A stretch of DNA of 64,000 nucleotides from an uncultured Clostridia bacterium. GTDB taxonomy: Bacteria; Bacillota; Clostridia; TANB77; CAG-508. A program made the position numbers and the translations under genes. The DNA is taken from contig CAKOTF010000003.1 in assembly GCA_934120045.1 (NCBI GenBank), forward strand, positions 1 through 64,000, read 5' to 3'. This document shows positions 53,056-62,236 of this stretch, piece after piece (within the stretch, counting starts at the first letter, position 1; every line of letters starts with the position of its first letter). The notes under the pieces are model-generated. The model saw only the letters and a program-made list of their open reading frames with translations, was not told the origin of the DNA and searched no databases.

Positions 53056-53938
53056 TGTTATAAGTTATTTATTAAAAGAAGGAATTAGAAATGTATTCAA
53101 AAACAAAAAATCAACAATATCATGTTTAATGATAATGTGTGCAACAATGCTTATATTTGGATTATTTCTAGTTATAGGAGAAAATATTAACGCATTTGTA
53201 AAAAGTGTTGCAGATGCCCAAGGAATAATGGTGTATCTAAAAACAGGAGCAACAGATGAAGAAATTGAACAAGTTGGGAAAGACATATTACAAATAGATG
53301 GTGTAAGAGATGCAAAATATATATCAAATACTGAAGGACTTGAATCAATGAGAGATACTTTGGGAGACAAAATGATTGAAGGATATACAACAGAAAATAT
53401 ATTGCCAGCAAGTTATGAAGTAACACTTACAGATTTGGAATTAAGTTCAGATGTTCAAGATAGCTTGAAACAAATACCCAATATAGATGATATACGTTCA
53501 AGTAATATTATAATTGAGCAAATAATAAGATTAGCAAAAGGAATAAAAATTGTTACATGGGTAATTTTAGTACTATTAATAATAATTTCTACTGCAATAA
53601 TATCAAATACAATAAAATTAACAGTACATGCAAGAAGAAAAGAAATATCAATAATGAAATATGTTGGAGCTACAAATAGCTTTATAAGATGGCCATTTTT
53701 AGTTGAAGGTATTATTATAGGTGTTATAGCAGGAGCAATTTCAGTTGGAATTATAGGATTAGCATATACATATATTGTTGGACAAATTTCAGGAACATCA
53801 TTCTTTGAAATAGCAAATATAAGTTTCATTGATTTCTCAAGTATGAGTGAATTATTAATATTAGTATATCTTGGATTAGGAATAGGGGTAGGAGCAGTAG
53901 GAAGTACAATATCTATGAAAAAATATTTGGAAGTTTAG
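53045..53938 (+). CDS. ftsX: cell-division protein FtsX
   Basis: A 297-residue membrane partner of FtsE. GTG 53045 is chosen as start (after AAGGTGG, overlapping the ftsE stop); a GTG/ATG-type extension to 53021 is possible. The first membrane helix is at about 26-48, an extracellular loop (about 50-170) would contact the hydrolase, and three membrane helices follow in an FtsX/MacB-type domain with HARRKEISIMKYVGAT. Confidence 0.95.
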   Translation: MRFNVISYLLKEGIRNVFKNKKSTISCLMIMCATMLIFGLFLVIGENINAFVKSVADAQGIMVYLKTGATDEEIEQVGKDILQIDGVRDAKYISNTEGLESMRDTLGDKMIEGYTTENILPASYEVTLTDLELSSDVQDSLKQIPNIDDIRSSNIIIEQIIRLAKGIKIVTWVILVLLIIISTAIISNTIKLTVHARRKEISIMKYVGATNSFIRWPFLVEGIIIGVIAGAISVGIIGLAYTYIVGQISGTSFFEIANISFIDFSSMSELLILVYLGLGIGVGAVGSTISMKKYLEV

Positions 53939-53949
53939 GAGGTCAGAGT

Positions 53950-55149
53950 ATGCGCAAATATTTAATAACTATTTTTGCTGTTGTAACAATGAGCGTTACA
54001 AGTATTTGCGTATATGCTGAAAATATTACAGAATTACAAGACAAATCTAATGAAATAACTCAAAATATTACAGAAGCAAATAATAGGTTACAAGTTGTAC
54101 AAGAACAAATGTCAGAAAACATGCAACAATTACAAGAACTTGATACACAATTAGCACAATCTGAAGAAGAGTTAAATAAAATAAATACAGAAGTTAGTAC
54201 ATTAACAACTCAAATATCAGAAAATGAGCAAAAATTATCAAATGTCCAAGAAAACTATAATAAGATAAAAAAAGTATTAGATGCAAGAGTTATAGAAATT
54301 TATAAATCAGATAATTTACAATTATTAGGAACACTATTTGCATCAAAAAATGTAAAAGAATTTTTTCAGACATATGATAAATTAATATTGTTAAGCAAAT
54401 ATGATAAAACACTATTAGACAGTGCAGAAAAACAAATAGAAGAAATAGAATTAACAAAAAAAATACTAGATGAAAAAAAGAAACAAATTGTTGAGAGCAA
54501 ACAATTACAACAAAAGAAAACACAAGTAGTTCAAAATTCTAAAACAAGAAGACAATATTATTTAAGTAAATTAACTAAACAAGAACAAGAACTTCAGGCA
54601 CAGATTGATGAATATAATTCACAAGTAACACAAATTGAAAATGAAATAAAATTATTAGCATTAGGGACTATAGGAGAAGATTATGTTGGAGGAACATTGG
54701 TATGGCCAGTTCCAGGACGTACATCATTGACATCACTTTATGGAATGAGAGTTCATCCAATTACAGGAGCATATAGATTACATACAGGTATTGATATAAG
54801 TGCACCAATTGGGACAAACTTTGTTGCAGCAGCAAATGGAGTTGTTTCTAAAGCAACATATAATACAGCATATGGAAATATGGTAATAATTGACCATGGT
54901 GGTGGAGTACAAACATTATATGCACATGGAAGTGAAATTCTAGTTCAAGTTGGAGATGAGGTAAAGGCAGGTACTCCAGTTTTAGCAGTAGGCTCAACAG
55001 GATATTCAACAGGACCACATGCACATTTCGAAATAAGAATAAATGGTCAAACAGTAAATCCATTAGATTATTATCAAAATAAAAACAGTGTAACATCAAG
55101 TACAAATAAAGATGAAGAAAATAAAACAGAAAGTACAGAGAATAATTAA
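53950..55149 (+). CDS. secreted coiled-coil M23 peptidase (EnvC/PcsB-type), first copy
   Basis: A 399-residue exported protein. The signal peptide ends near VYA (about 24). A long coiled coil (about 27-240) is followed by an M23 peptidase domain with HTGIDISAPIG (His/Asp zinc ligands, about 278-288) and HAHFEIRINGQ (last His). The C terminus is a Ser/Lys/Glu tail. Directly after ftsX (11 bp), it is the probable FtsEX-controlled peptidoglycan hydrolase or activator. Catalytic residues look intact, so it may be an active endopeptidase. Confidence 0.92.
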   Translation: MRKYLITIFAVVTMSVTSICVYAENITELQDKSNEITQNITEANNRLQVVQEQMSENMQQLQELDTQLAQSEEELNKINTEVSTLTTQISENEQKLSNVQENYNKIKKVLDARVIEIYKSDNLQLLGTLFASKNVKEFFQTYDKLILLSKYDKTLLDSAEKQIEEIELTKKILDEKKKQIVESKQLQQKKTQVVQNSKTRRQYYLSKLTKQEQELQAQIDEYNSQVTQIENEIKLLALGTIGEDYVGGTLVWPVPGRTSLTSLYGMRVHPITGAYRLHTGIDISAPIGTNFVAAANGVVSKATYNTAYGNMVIIDHGGGVQTLYAHGSEILVQVGDEVKAGTPVLAVGSTGYSTGPHAHFEIRINGQTVNPLDYYQNKNSVTSSTNKDEENKTESTENN

Positions 55150-55173
55150 AAAACACAAGAAAGGAAAAAAATT

Positions 55174-56346
55174 ATGAAAAAGAAAATAATAGAAATTATT
55201 GGAATTATAATATCTATAATAATAATTTTTCAAAATATATCATATGCAACAAGCTCGAAGTCAAGTTTACAAAATCAAAAATCAGATATTGATAATCAAA
55301 TAAAAGAACTTGAAAATGAACAAAAAGAAATACAAGCAAATAAATCTGAGACAATGAAATCAGTAGAAGAGTTAATCTATCAAATTTCAGATGTTGAAAA
55401 TGAAATTGATGATTTGAAAACTCAAGTAAGAGATTTACAATCACAGATAAAAGCTACTGAAAAAAGCATAGAACAAAAAGAAGAAGAATATAATAAACAA
55501 AAAGAATTATTAGATGCAAGAGTTATTGCATTATATAAAAATGGAGAAAATTCATATTTAGAGATATTTTTATCATCATCTAGTTTAAAAGATTTTTTAT
55601 CAAAATATTATTATGCAGAAACTTTAATGAATGCTGATAAAGAATTTATGCAAAAAGTAACAGAAGAAAAGAAAGAAATAGAAGAAAAGAAAGAAGAACT
55701 TGAAAAAAGTAAAAAAGATTTAAATGATGCGTTAATACAACAACAAGCAAAACAAAAATCATTAGAAAATCTAAAATCTGAAAAACAGGCATATGTAGCA
55801 AAATTAACAGCAGATGAAAAAGAAAATCAGCAAGAAATAGAAAAATTTGAGGAAGATAAGAGAAAAATTCAAGCAGAATTAAAAAGAATTGCTGAAGAAG
55901 AATCTAAGAAAAATACAACAAATATTACAACAAAACCAAGTGCAAGTGGATATATATTTCCAGTACAAGGACTAAGTAAATCAAATATAAATAATAAAAC
56001 ATATCCATCATATAAAGGACATACAGGTGTTGATGTTAACATAGGAGTTGTTGGTAAGAATGTTGTAGCAGTAAAAGATGGAACAGTAGTTATATCAACA
56101 GCACGTATAAGTAATGGAAGGTACTTTAGTTATGGAGAATATGTAGTTATAAGTCATGGAGATGGAACAATGACATTATATGGACATATGTTAGCGAATT
56201 CAAGAAAAGTTCAACCTGGAGATAAAGTAAAACAAGGTCAAGTCATCGGAACAGTAGGATCAACAGGTAATTCAACAGGAACACATCTTCATTTTGAAGT
56301 TAGAGTTGGTGGAAGTCCTGTAAATCCATTGCCATATTTACCATAA
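55174..56346 (+). CDS. secreted coiled-coil M23 peptidase, second copy
   Basis: A 390-residue paralogue of the preceding gene: signal peptide (about 1-26), a very charged coiled coil (about 28-245), and an M23 domain with HTGVDVNIGVVG and HLHFEVRVGGSPVNP. It shares the segment RVIALYKNG with the first copy (RVIEIYKSD). Two tandem hydrolases under one ftsEX suggest a duplication with divided roles in division and elongation. Confidence 0.92.
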   Translation: MKKKIIEIIGIIISIIIIFQNISYATSSKSSLQNQKSDIDNQIKELENEQKEIQANKSETMKSVEELIYQISDVENEIDDLKTQVRDLQSQIKATEKSIEQKEEEYNKQKELLDARVIALYKNGENSYLEIFLSSSSLKDFLSKYYYAETLMNADKEFMQKVTEEKKEIEEKKEELEKSKKDLNDALIQQQAKQKSLENLKSEKQAYVAKLTADEKENQQEIEKFEEDKRKIQAELKRIAEEESKKNTTNITTKPSASGYIFPVQGLSKSNINNKTYPSYKGHTGVDVNIGVVGKNVVAVKDGTVVISTARISNGRYFSYGEYVVISHGDGTMTLYGHMLANSRKVQPGDKVKQGQVIGTVGSTGNSTGTHLHFEVRVGGSPVNPLPYLP

Positions 56347-56376
56347 AATATTTAAAGATAAAGGAGAATAAATTAA

Positions 56377-57636
56377 ATGGAAGATAATAACAAATACATA
56401 AAAAGACAAAGAATATATAAGATTATAATGTTAATGGTATTAACAGCATTTATTACAAGTATATTAACTGCTATGTATGTTGTAAATTTAGGAGAAAATA
56501 ATCAACAGTTATCAACTGGTAATTCAAGTACATCTTCAATATTAAGTAGTTTAACAAATGATAGCAATTTATCAAAATCATTAAAATTTATTGAAAAGTT
56601 AGTAAAAAGTAAATATTTAAATGCATCAAGTATAGACGAAACAAAAGCGATTGATGGAGCTATAGAAGGATATATAGATTCTTTAGGAGATGAATATACA
56701 GAATATATTCCAGCAGACAAAATGAAAGATTATACAGAAAATATAATGGGAAATTTTGTTGGAATAGGAATATATATGGTAAAAAATACTGAAAAAAATT
56801 TAGTACAAGTACTTTCACCAATTAGAGAGAGCCCTGCAGAAAAGGCAGGAATTAAAGCAGGAGATTTAATAACAAAAGTAGATGGAGTTACATATACAGC
56901 AGATCAAATGTCAGAGATGGCTGATAAAATAAAAGGTGAAGCTGGTTCTAAAGTGAATCTTGAAATTCTAAGAGGAGAACAATTATTAACATTTGAGGTT
57001 ATAAGAGAAAAAGTTAATACAAACCCTGTTTATTCAGAAAAATTAGAAAATAATATTGGATACTTAGATATATCTAGTTTTGATGACGGAACAGCCGAAG
57101 ATTTTAAAGCAAAATATTTATCATTAAAAGAACAAGGAATAAAAGGATTAATAATAGATTTGAGAGATAATGGTGGGGGAATTGTAGATGAGGCTTTAAA
57201 AATAGTTGATTATATAGTTCCAAAAGATCAAACAACATTAATAACAGTAGATAAAGATGGAAAAGAAGAAGTTACAAAATCAAAAGAAGATAAATTAATT
57301 GAAGAACCAGTAGTTGTATTAGTAAATGCAAGTTCTGCAAGTGCTTCTGAAATAATGGCTGGAGCCTTAAAAGATTTAAATGTAGCTCAAATTGTTGGAA
57401 CAAAAACTTATGGAAAAGGTGTAATTCAACAGCTTCTAACATTAACTAATGGAGCAGGTTTAAAAATTACAGTAGAGGAATATTACACTCCAAATAAAAC
57501 AAAGATAAATAAAGTTGGAATAACACCAGATTATGAAGTATTATTAGAAACAAGTGTAACAAGAGAACCAACAGATGCAAATGATACACAACTTAATAAA
57601 GCAAAAGAAATACTAAAAGAAAAAATAGGAAATTAG
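56377..57636 (+). CDS. ctpA: C-terminal processing serine peptidase (CtpA, S41)
   Basis: A 419-residue anchored protease (membrane helix about 13-34). A PDZ domain (about 130-215: SPAEKAGIKAGDLITKVDG) precedes the S41 core with IIDLRDNGGGIVDEAL, VLVNASSASASEIMAGAL (catalytic Ser in 319-324) and GTKTYGKGVIQ (catalytic Lys). It probably processes or degrades cell-wall proteins such as the M23 enzymes upstream. Last gene of the ftsEX operon. Confidence 0.96.
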   Translation: MEDNNKYIKRQRIYKIIMLMVLTAFITSILTAMYVVNLGENNQQLSTGNSSTSSILSSLTNDSNLSKSLKFIEKLVKSKYLNASSIDETKAIDGAIEGYIDSLGDEYTEYIPADKMKDYTENIMGNFVGIGIYMVKNTEKNLVQVLSPIRESPAEKAGIKAGDLITKVDGVTYTADQMSEMADKIKGEAGSKVNLEILRGEQLLTFEVIREKVNTNPVYSEKLENNIGYLDISSFDDGTAEDFKAKYLSLKEQGIKGLIIDLRDNGGGIVDEALKIVDYIVPKDQTTLITVDKDGKEEVTKSKEDKLIEEPVVVLVNASSASASEIMAGALKDLNVAQIVGTKTYGKGVIQQLLTLTNGAGLKITVEEYYTPNKTKINKVGITPDYEVLLETSVTREPTDANDTQLNKAKEILKEKIGN

Positions 57637-57650
57637 TCCAATAAAGAAAT

Positions 57651-57676
57651 ATAAGCTACTTTTTGTAGCTTATATT
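57651..57676 (+). terminator. terminator after ctpA
   Basis: Perfect 9-bp stem ATAAGCTAC / GTAGCTTAT around TTTTT. Confidence 0.75.
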
Positions 57677-57703
57677 TAAGTTATATTGAAAGGAAAATTA
57701 AAA

Positions 57704-58357
57704 ATGAAGATGAATTTAGCAAATAAATTAACAATATTTAGAATATTATTAGTACCAGTTATGATGTTAGTTCCTATAATTGATAATTTAGTAGGCATTC
57801 ATGTTGAATTTCTTGGAATTTCAACAGCATTTTGGATAATGAACATTATATTTATAATAGCATCTATAACAGATAAATTAGATGGATATATAGCAAGAAG
57901 TAGAAATCAAGTAACAACATTTGGAAAATTTTTAGATCCATTAGCAGATAAAATATTAGTATTATCAGCATTAGTTATATTAGTAGAGTATGGAAAAATA
58001 CCATCATGGATTCCAATAATAGTATTATCAAGAGAATTTATTGTATCAGGATATAGATTAATTGCAGTAGAAAAAGGTGGAAAAGTAATTGCAGCATCAA
58101 TATGGGGAAAATTAAAAACAGTAACTCAGATGATAGGAATAATATTTGCATTTTTAGATAAATTCAGCTTTGGAGAATTCATATTTAGAGTATCAACACA
58201 AGCTGAGGCTCAAATAAATTTAGCAAGTATATATATGACAACAGGACAATTTGTAATAAATATAATAACAACAATAGTATTAACATTATCAGTAATAGCT
58301 ACAATATTTTCAGGAATAAACTACTTGAAAGGTGGAAAAGAGTTATTTAAAGATTAA
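57704..58357 (+). CDS. pgsA: CDP-diacylglycerol--glycerol-3-phosphate 3-phosphatidyltransferase
   Basis: A 217-residue integral membrane enzyme that makes phosphatidylglycerol phosphate. The CDP-alcohol phosphatidyltransferase motif DKLDGYIARSRN followed by FGKFLDPLADK has all the metal-binding Asp residues. Several membrane helices are visible. ATG 57704 follows GAAAGGA; a TTG 18 bases upstream in frame lies inside that site. Adjacent to greA but separately promoted. Confidence 0.95.
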   Translation: MKMNLANKLTIFRILLVPVMMLVPIIDNLVGIHVEFLGISTAFWIMNIIFIIASITDKLDGYIARSRNQVTTFGKFLDPLADKILVLSALVILVEYGKIPSWIPIIVLSREFIVSGYRLIAVEKGGKVIAASIWGKLKTVTQMIGIIFAFLDKFSFGEFIFRVSTQAEAQINLASIYMTTGQFVINIITTIVLTLSVIATIFSGINYLKGGKELFKD

Positions 58358-58363
58358 AAACTA

Positions 58364-58392
58364 TTGACAAAAAACAAAAAATAATATAATAT
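58364..58392 (+). promoter_or_regulatory. greA promoter
   Basis: TTGACA (58364-58369), 17-bp spacer, TAATAT (58387-58392). Confidence 0.75.
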
Positions 58393-58464
58393 ACTGCATA
58401 AACAAAATTATGAATTTTGGAAAATCTTATAATATTTTATGCATAAGAAAGGATTGCGATTATT

Positions 58465-58941
58465 ATGGAAGAGAAAGAAGTAATATTAACACAAGAAGGA
58501 TATGACAAAATAGAAAAAGAATTAGAATTTTTAAGAACAGAAAAAAGAACAGAAATTGCAGAAAGAATAAAGGTGGCATTAGGTTTTGGAGATTTATCAG
58601 AAAATTCTGAATATGATGAAGCTAAAAATGCACAAGCTGAAAATGAAGGAAAAATAGCAGAATTAGAAAATAAAATAAGACATGCAAAAATAATAGATGA
58701 GGCAGAAATAGATACAAAAACTGTTCAAATAGGAAATACAGTAAAACTATATGATGTAGAATTTGAAGAAGAAGTTGAATATACAATAGTTGGATCAACA
58801 GAAGTAAACTTGGCAGAAAATAAAATATCTAATGAATCACCAATAGGAAAAGCATTATTAGGAGCTAAAAAAGGAAGTACAGTTGAAGTTAATGCGCCAG
58901 CAGGTGTTATAAAATATCAAATTTTATCAATAACAAAATAA
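58465..58941 (+). CDS. greA: transcription elongation factor GreA
   Basis: A 158-residue factor that rescues backtracked RNA polymerase by stimulating RNA cleavage. The N-terminal coiled coil (about 1-75) has the tip acidic residues in LGFGDLSENSEYDEAKNAQ; the C-terminal domain has IGNTVKLYD and SPIGKALLGAKKGSTVEV. Length is normal. Own promoter and terminator. Confidence 0.97.
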   Translation: MEEKEVILTQEGYDKIEKELEFLRTEKRTEIAERIKVALGFGDLSENSEYDEAKNAQAENEGKIAELENKIRHAKIIDEAEIDTKTVQIGNTVKLYDVEFEEEVEYTIVGSTEVNLAENKISNESPIGKALLGAKKGSTVEVNAPAGVIKYQILSITK

Positions 58942-58946
58942 TTTAA

Positions 58947-58980
58947 AGAAATGTCAAATATTTGTTTGACATTTCTTTTC
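58947..58980 (+). terminator. greA terminator
   Basis: 12-bp perfect stem (58947-58958 with 58965-58976), then T-rich. The right arm also contains the -35 box of the lexA promoter. Confidence 0.85.
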
Positions 58981-58994
58981 TTTTATGATAGTAT
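58966..58994 (+). promoter_or_regulatory. lexA promoter
   Basis: TTGACA (58966-58971), 17-bp spacer, TAGTAT (58989-58994). Confidence 0.6.
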
Positions 58995-59010
58995 ATAGTC
59001 ATGATAAACG

Positions 59011-59022
59011 GAATAAATGTTC
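59011..59022 (+). promoter_or_regulatory. probable LexA (SOS) box
   Basis: GAATAAATGTTC matches the Gram-positive core GAAC-N4-GTTC with one mismatch, just downstream of the lexA promoter, as expected for autoregulation. Confidence 0.5.
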
Positions 59023-59045
59023 TGTATAGAAGGAGAAGTGATTAA

Positions 59046-59693
59046 ATGGGAACAAGAGCTGAAACTACCAAAAAAGAAAAAGCAATCTTGAAATTTATAG
59101 AAACACAAGTATTAGAAAACGGATATCCACCATCAGTAAGAGAGATTGGGAAAGCAATAGGATTAAGTTCAACAGCAACAGTACATGCATATTTAGAAAA
59201 GTTAGAAAAAGATGGATATATAAAAAAAGAAGATAAAAAAGGAAGAACACTAAAAATTATAAAAGGAAGCAATGGTGAACCATATGTAAAATCTTCTAAA
59301 GATTTTTATGTTCAAAAAGAATTAGTAGATGTTCCTGTTATAGGAAGAATAACAGCAGGTCAACCAATATTAGCAGTAGAAAATGTAACAGATACTTTTC
59401 CAATTCCAGTAGACTTTGTAGGAAATAGTGAAAGTTTTATGCTAACAGTAAGAGGAGAAAGCATGATAGAAGCTGGAATATTAGATGGTGATTATATATT
59501 GGTAAAAAAACAAAGTAATGCAAATAATGGGGAGATAGTAGTAGCATTAATTGGAGATGAAGCAACAGTAAAGACATTTTATAAAGAAAAAGATCACATT
59601 CGACTTCAACCAGAAAATCATACAATGGATCCAATAATAGTTCCAGACTGTAGTATTTTAGGTAAAGTTGCAGGAGTTTTTAGAAAAATGTAA
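59046..59693 (+). CDS. lexA: LexA repressor
   Basis: A 215-residue SOS repressor. The N-terminal winged helix-turn-helix (about residues 1-70, GYPPSVREIGKAIGLSSTATVHAYLEKLE) binds DNA. The self-cleavage site is Ala104-Gly105 in ITAGQPILAVE, with catalytic Ser139 (RGESMI) and Lys176 (EATVKTFY). Every key residue is present. It stands alone between greA and a GH18 gene, with an SOS-box-like site upstream. Confidence 0.97.
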   Translation: MGTRAETTKKEKAILKFIETQVLENGYPPSVREIGKAIGLSSTATVHAYLEKLEKDGYIKKEDKKGRTLKIIKGSNGEPYVKSSKDFYVQKELVDVPVIGRITAGQPILAVENVTDTFPIPVDFVGNSESFMLTVRGESMIEAGILDGDYILVKKQSNANNGEIVVALIGDEATVKTFYKEKDHIRLQPENHTMDPIIVPDCSILGKVAGVFRKM

Positions 59694-59711
59694 TAAGAAA
59701 AAATTAATACA

Positions 59712-59742
59712 AAATAGCAAGAAAAATCTTGCTATTTTATTA
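59712..59742 (+). terminator. lexA terminator
   Basis: 12-bp perfect stem (59712-59723 with 59728-59739) around AAAA, T-run at the end. Confidence 0.85.
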
Positions 59743-59784
59743 TTGATATAATATAATTAAACAAAAAGCGAGGAGAGCAAACAA

Positions 59785-61488
59785 ATGAAGCATAAAAATG
59801 ACCTAAAAATTAAGATAGATAAAGAGTCAAGAAAGAAAGACAATATATTAAAAAGAATAGTAATAATTGCAATTTTATTACTTATTGTAATTTTTGTATT
59901 AAATAAAGCAGAAAATTATTTAAAAGAAAAAACAGCAAATGAAATAAATTTGGTACTTAATAATAAAAATGTTACTGCAAATTTAAAGCATGAAATAATA
60001 GAAGAAGATGGAAACATCTATATGTCAATGGATGATATAAAAAACTATTTTGATAAATACATATATATAGAAGATGAAATAAATGAGATAGTAACAACAT
60101 ATGATAAAAAAATAGCAAGTATAGGATTTGAAACAAATAAATTAACATTAAATGGAGCAACCAAAAAAATATATGCACATGCAATAAAAAAAGATGATGT
60201 AATATATATGCCAATTATTGAAATGAAAGATGTATATAATTTAGAAACAACAATTGTAGAGAAAAATGTTATATTAGATTCATTAACGAGAAAGCAAGTA
60301 AAAGCATATGCCAAAACAAATTTATCAGCAAAATGGAAATCTGATTTTTTCTCAAAGACAGTTGACAAAATAGATAAAGGTGATGTAGTTATAGCAATAG
60401 AGGAGAAAAATGGATGGACAAGAATTAGAACTGAAAGTGGAAATGTAGGATTTGTAAAAAGTAGTAAATTGACAAATTATACAACAACTCGAGATGATTG
60501 GGAAGAAGAAAAACAAATAACTGGAAAAGTAAATATGTTTTGGGATTATTACTCAAAATATGTACAAGCACCAGATAGAACAGGTCAAGTAATTGAAGGT
60601 ATAAATGTAGTATCACCAACATTTTTCTATATAGATACTAATGGAAATTTGAAAAATAAAATAGGAGAATCTGGAAAAAAATATATAGAATGGGCTCATT
60701 CAAATGGATATAAGGTTTGGCCAGCTATACAAAACGATGAAGCAGGAATAAAGGTAACATCAACAATATTGAATAGTTATACTAAAAGACAAGAATTAAT
60801 TGAAAATATAGTTGAAGCATGTGTAGAATATCAATTGGATGGAATAAATATAGATTTTGAAAATATGTATCAAGCTGATAAAGATAAATTTTCAAGATTT
60901 ATAATAGAATTAGATCCAAGAATGAAAGAATTAGGAGCTGTATTATCTGTTGATGTAACAGCACCAGATGGTGATGCAAATTGGTCATTATGTTATGATA
61001 GAAATGTAATTGGACATGTTGCAGATTACTTAATATTTATGGCATATGATCAATATGGAACTTCGAGTACAAAACCAGGGACAACAGCAGGATATAATTG
61101 GGTAGAGACAAATTTAAAGAAAATTATTGAATATGATGAAGTAAAAGCAGAAAAAATTATTTTAGCAGTGCCATTTTATACAAGACAATGGAAAGTAAAT
61201 GCTAATGGGGAATTAATAGGAAAGCCATCTACAGTAAGCATGTTAAACATAAAAATTCCAAATGGAGTTGAAAAACAATGGGATGAAGATTTACAACAAT
61301 ATTATATTGAATATGCAGATGGAAAAGATACTGTAAAGATGTGGATTGAAGATGGAACATCAATTACAGCAAAAGTTTCACTAGTTTCAAAATATGGATT
61401 AGGTGGAACATCTGGCTGGAGAAAAGATATGGAAACATCTAATGTATGGTCAATAATTAATACTGAATTACAAAAAGCATCAAATTAA
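59785..61488 (+). CDS. anchored GH18 family glycoside hydrolase with SH3-like domain
   Basis: A 567-residue protein with a membrane anchor (about 28-46), a copper-amine-oxidase-N-like domain (about 50-165), an SH3-like domain (about 170-235: AKTNLSAKWKSDF...GWTRIRTESGNVGFVKSSKL) and a GH18 barrel. The catalytic DGINIDFE motif is intact, with Asp352, Asp357 and Glu359. These architectures act on peptidoglycan or chitin-like glycans; in spore formers they include germination hydrolases of the SleL/YaaH type. Substrate uncertain. Confidence 0.92.
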   Translation: MKHKNDLKIKIDKESRKKDNILKRIVIIAILLLIVIFVLNKAENYLKEKTANEINLVLNNKNVTANLKHEIIEEDGNIYMSMDDIKNYFDKYIYIEDEINEIVTTYDKKIASIGFETNKLTLNGATKKIYAHAIKKDDVIYMPIIEMKDVYNLETTIVEKNVILDSLTRKQVKAYAKTNLSAKWKSDFFSKTVDKIDKGDVVIAIEEKNGWTRIRTESGNVGFVKSSKLTNYTTTRDDWEEEKQITGKVNMFWDYYSKYVQAPDRTGQVIEGINVVSPTFFYIDTNGNLKNKIGESGKKYIEWAHSNGYKVWPAIQNDEAGIKVTSTILNSYTKRQELIENIVEACVEYQLDGINIDFENMYQADKDKFSRFIIELDPRMKELGAVLSVDVTAPDGDANWSLCYDRNVIGHVADYLIFMAYDQYGTSSTKPGTTAGYNWVETNLKKIIEYDEVKAEKIILAVPFYTRQWKVNANGELIGKPSTVSMLNIKIPNGVEKQWDEDLQQYYIEYADGKDTVKMWIEDGTSITAKVSLVSKYGLGGTSGWRKDMETSNVWSIINTELQKASN

Positions 61489-61501
61489 AAAAGAAGAAGG
61501 A

Positions 61502-61556
61502 AATGCACCTTATTTAGTAGACAAAAAATGAGTCAACTAAACTGAGGTGTATTTTT
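61502..61556 (+). terminator. terminator after the GH18 gene
   Basis: AATGCACCT with AGGTGTATT (one G-T pair) and an inner TTTAGT/ACTAAA stem, then T-run. Confidence 0.75.
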
Positions 61557-61593
61557 ATATATTAGTTTTGATGTAAAATTTATATGAAAAGCC

Positions 61594-61622
61594 TTGTCAA
61601 AAAGCAAGAAAAAAGATATAAT
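61594..61622 (+). promoter_or_regulatory. hpf promoter
   Basis: TTGTCA (61594-61599), 17-bp spacer, TATAAT (61617-61622). Confidence 0.7.
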
Positions 61623-61672
61623 GAGGGTGAACTAGGTGTCAACAATAAAAGAAAAGAGAGGAGCGATTTTTT

Positions 61673-62197
61673 ATGAAAATAAAAATTACAGGAAAAGAAC
61701 TTAAGATAACAGATGCAATAAACGATTATGCAGAAAAGAAAATGGAAAGGATAGAAAAATACTTTGACAATGCTGAAGCTGAAATAATAGCAAAAGTTGA
61801 AAAAAATTATCAAATAGCTGAAATCAAAGTAATAGCTAATGGAGAAACATTTAGAGCAGTTGCTGAAGAAAAAGACTTATATGCATCTATAGATAAAGAT
61901 ATAGATATAATAGAAGGACAAATTAGAAAAGCAAAAACCAAAAGAGAAAAAATGCAAAAAGATTCAAGTTTAAAAGACTTAAATGCACAAACAACAGTAC
62001 ATGAAGTTGAAGATGAAATTTTAAAAGTAGAATACTATGAAATAAAACCAATGACACCAGAAGATGCAAAACTAAAATTAGAAGAAAGATCAAGTCAAAT
62101 GTTTTTAACATTTGTTAACCAAGAAAGTGGTAAAGTAAATGTTATCCATAGATTAAAAGATGGTAAAAACTTTGGTTTAATAGAACCAGAAGCATAA
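61673..62197 (+). CDS. hpf: long-form ribosome hibernation promoting factor
   Basis: A 174-residue protein. The N-terminal beta-alpha-beta-beta-beta-alpha domain (about 1-100: KITGKELKITDAINDYAEKKMERIEKYF) sits in the 30S decoding groove, and the C-terminal dimerisation domain (about 115-174: VEYYEIKPMTPEDAKLKLEE, VNVIHRLKDGKNFGLIEP) joins two 70S into 100S. Having both domains makes it the long form typical of Firmicutes. Single gene, convergent with rqcH. Confidence 0.96.
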   Translation: MKIKITGKELKITDAINDYAEKKMERIEKYFDNAEAEIIAKVEKNYQIAEIKVIANGETFRAVAEEKDLYASIDKDIDIIEGQIRKAKTKREKMQKDSSLKDLNAQTTVHEVEDEILKVEYYEIKPMTPEDAKLKLEERSSQMFLTFVNQESGKVNVIHRLKDGKNFGLIEPEA

Positions 62198-62208
62198 ATA
62201 AAAAAATT

Positions 62209-62236
62209 AATGAGGCTCAAATTAATGAGCCTCATT
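62209..62236. terminator. bidirectional terminator between hpf and rqcH
   Basis: 11-bp perfect stem AATGAGGCTCA (62209-62219) with TGAGCCTCATT (62226-62236); it overlaps the rqcH 3' end. Confidence 0.85.
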
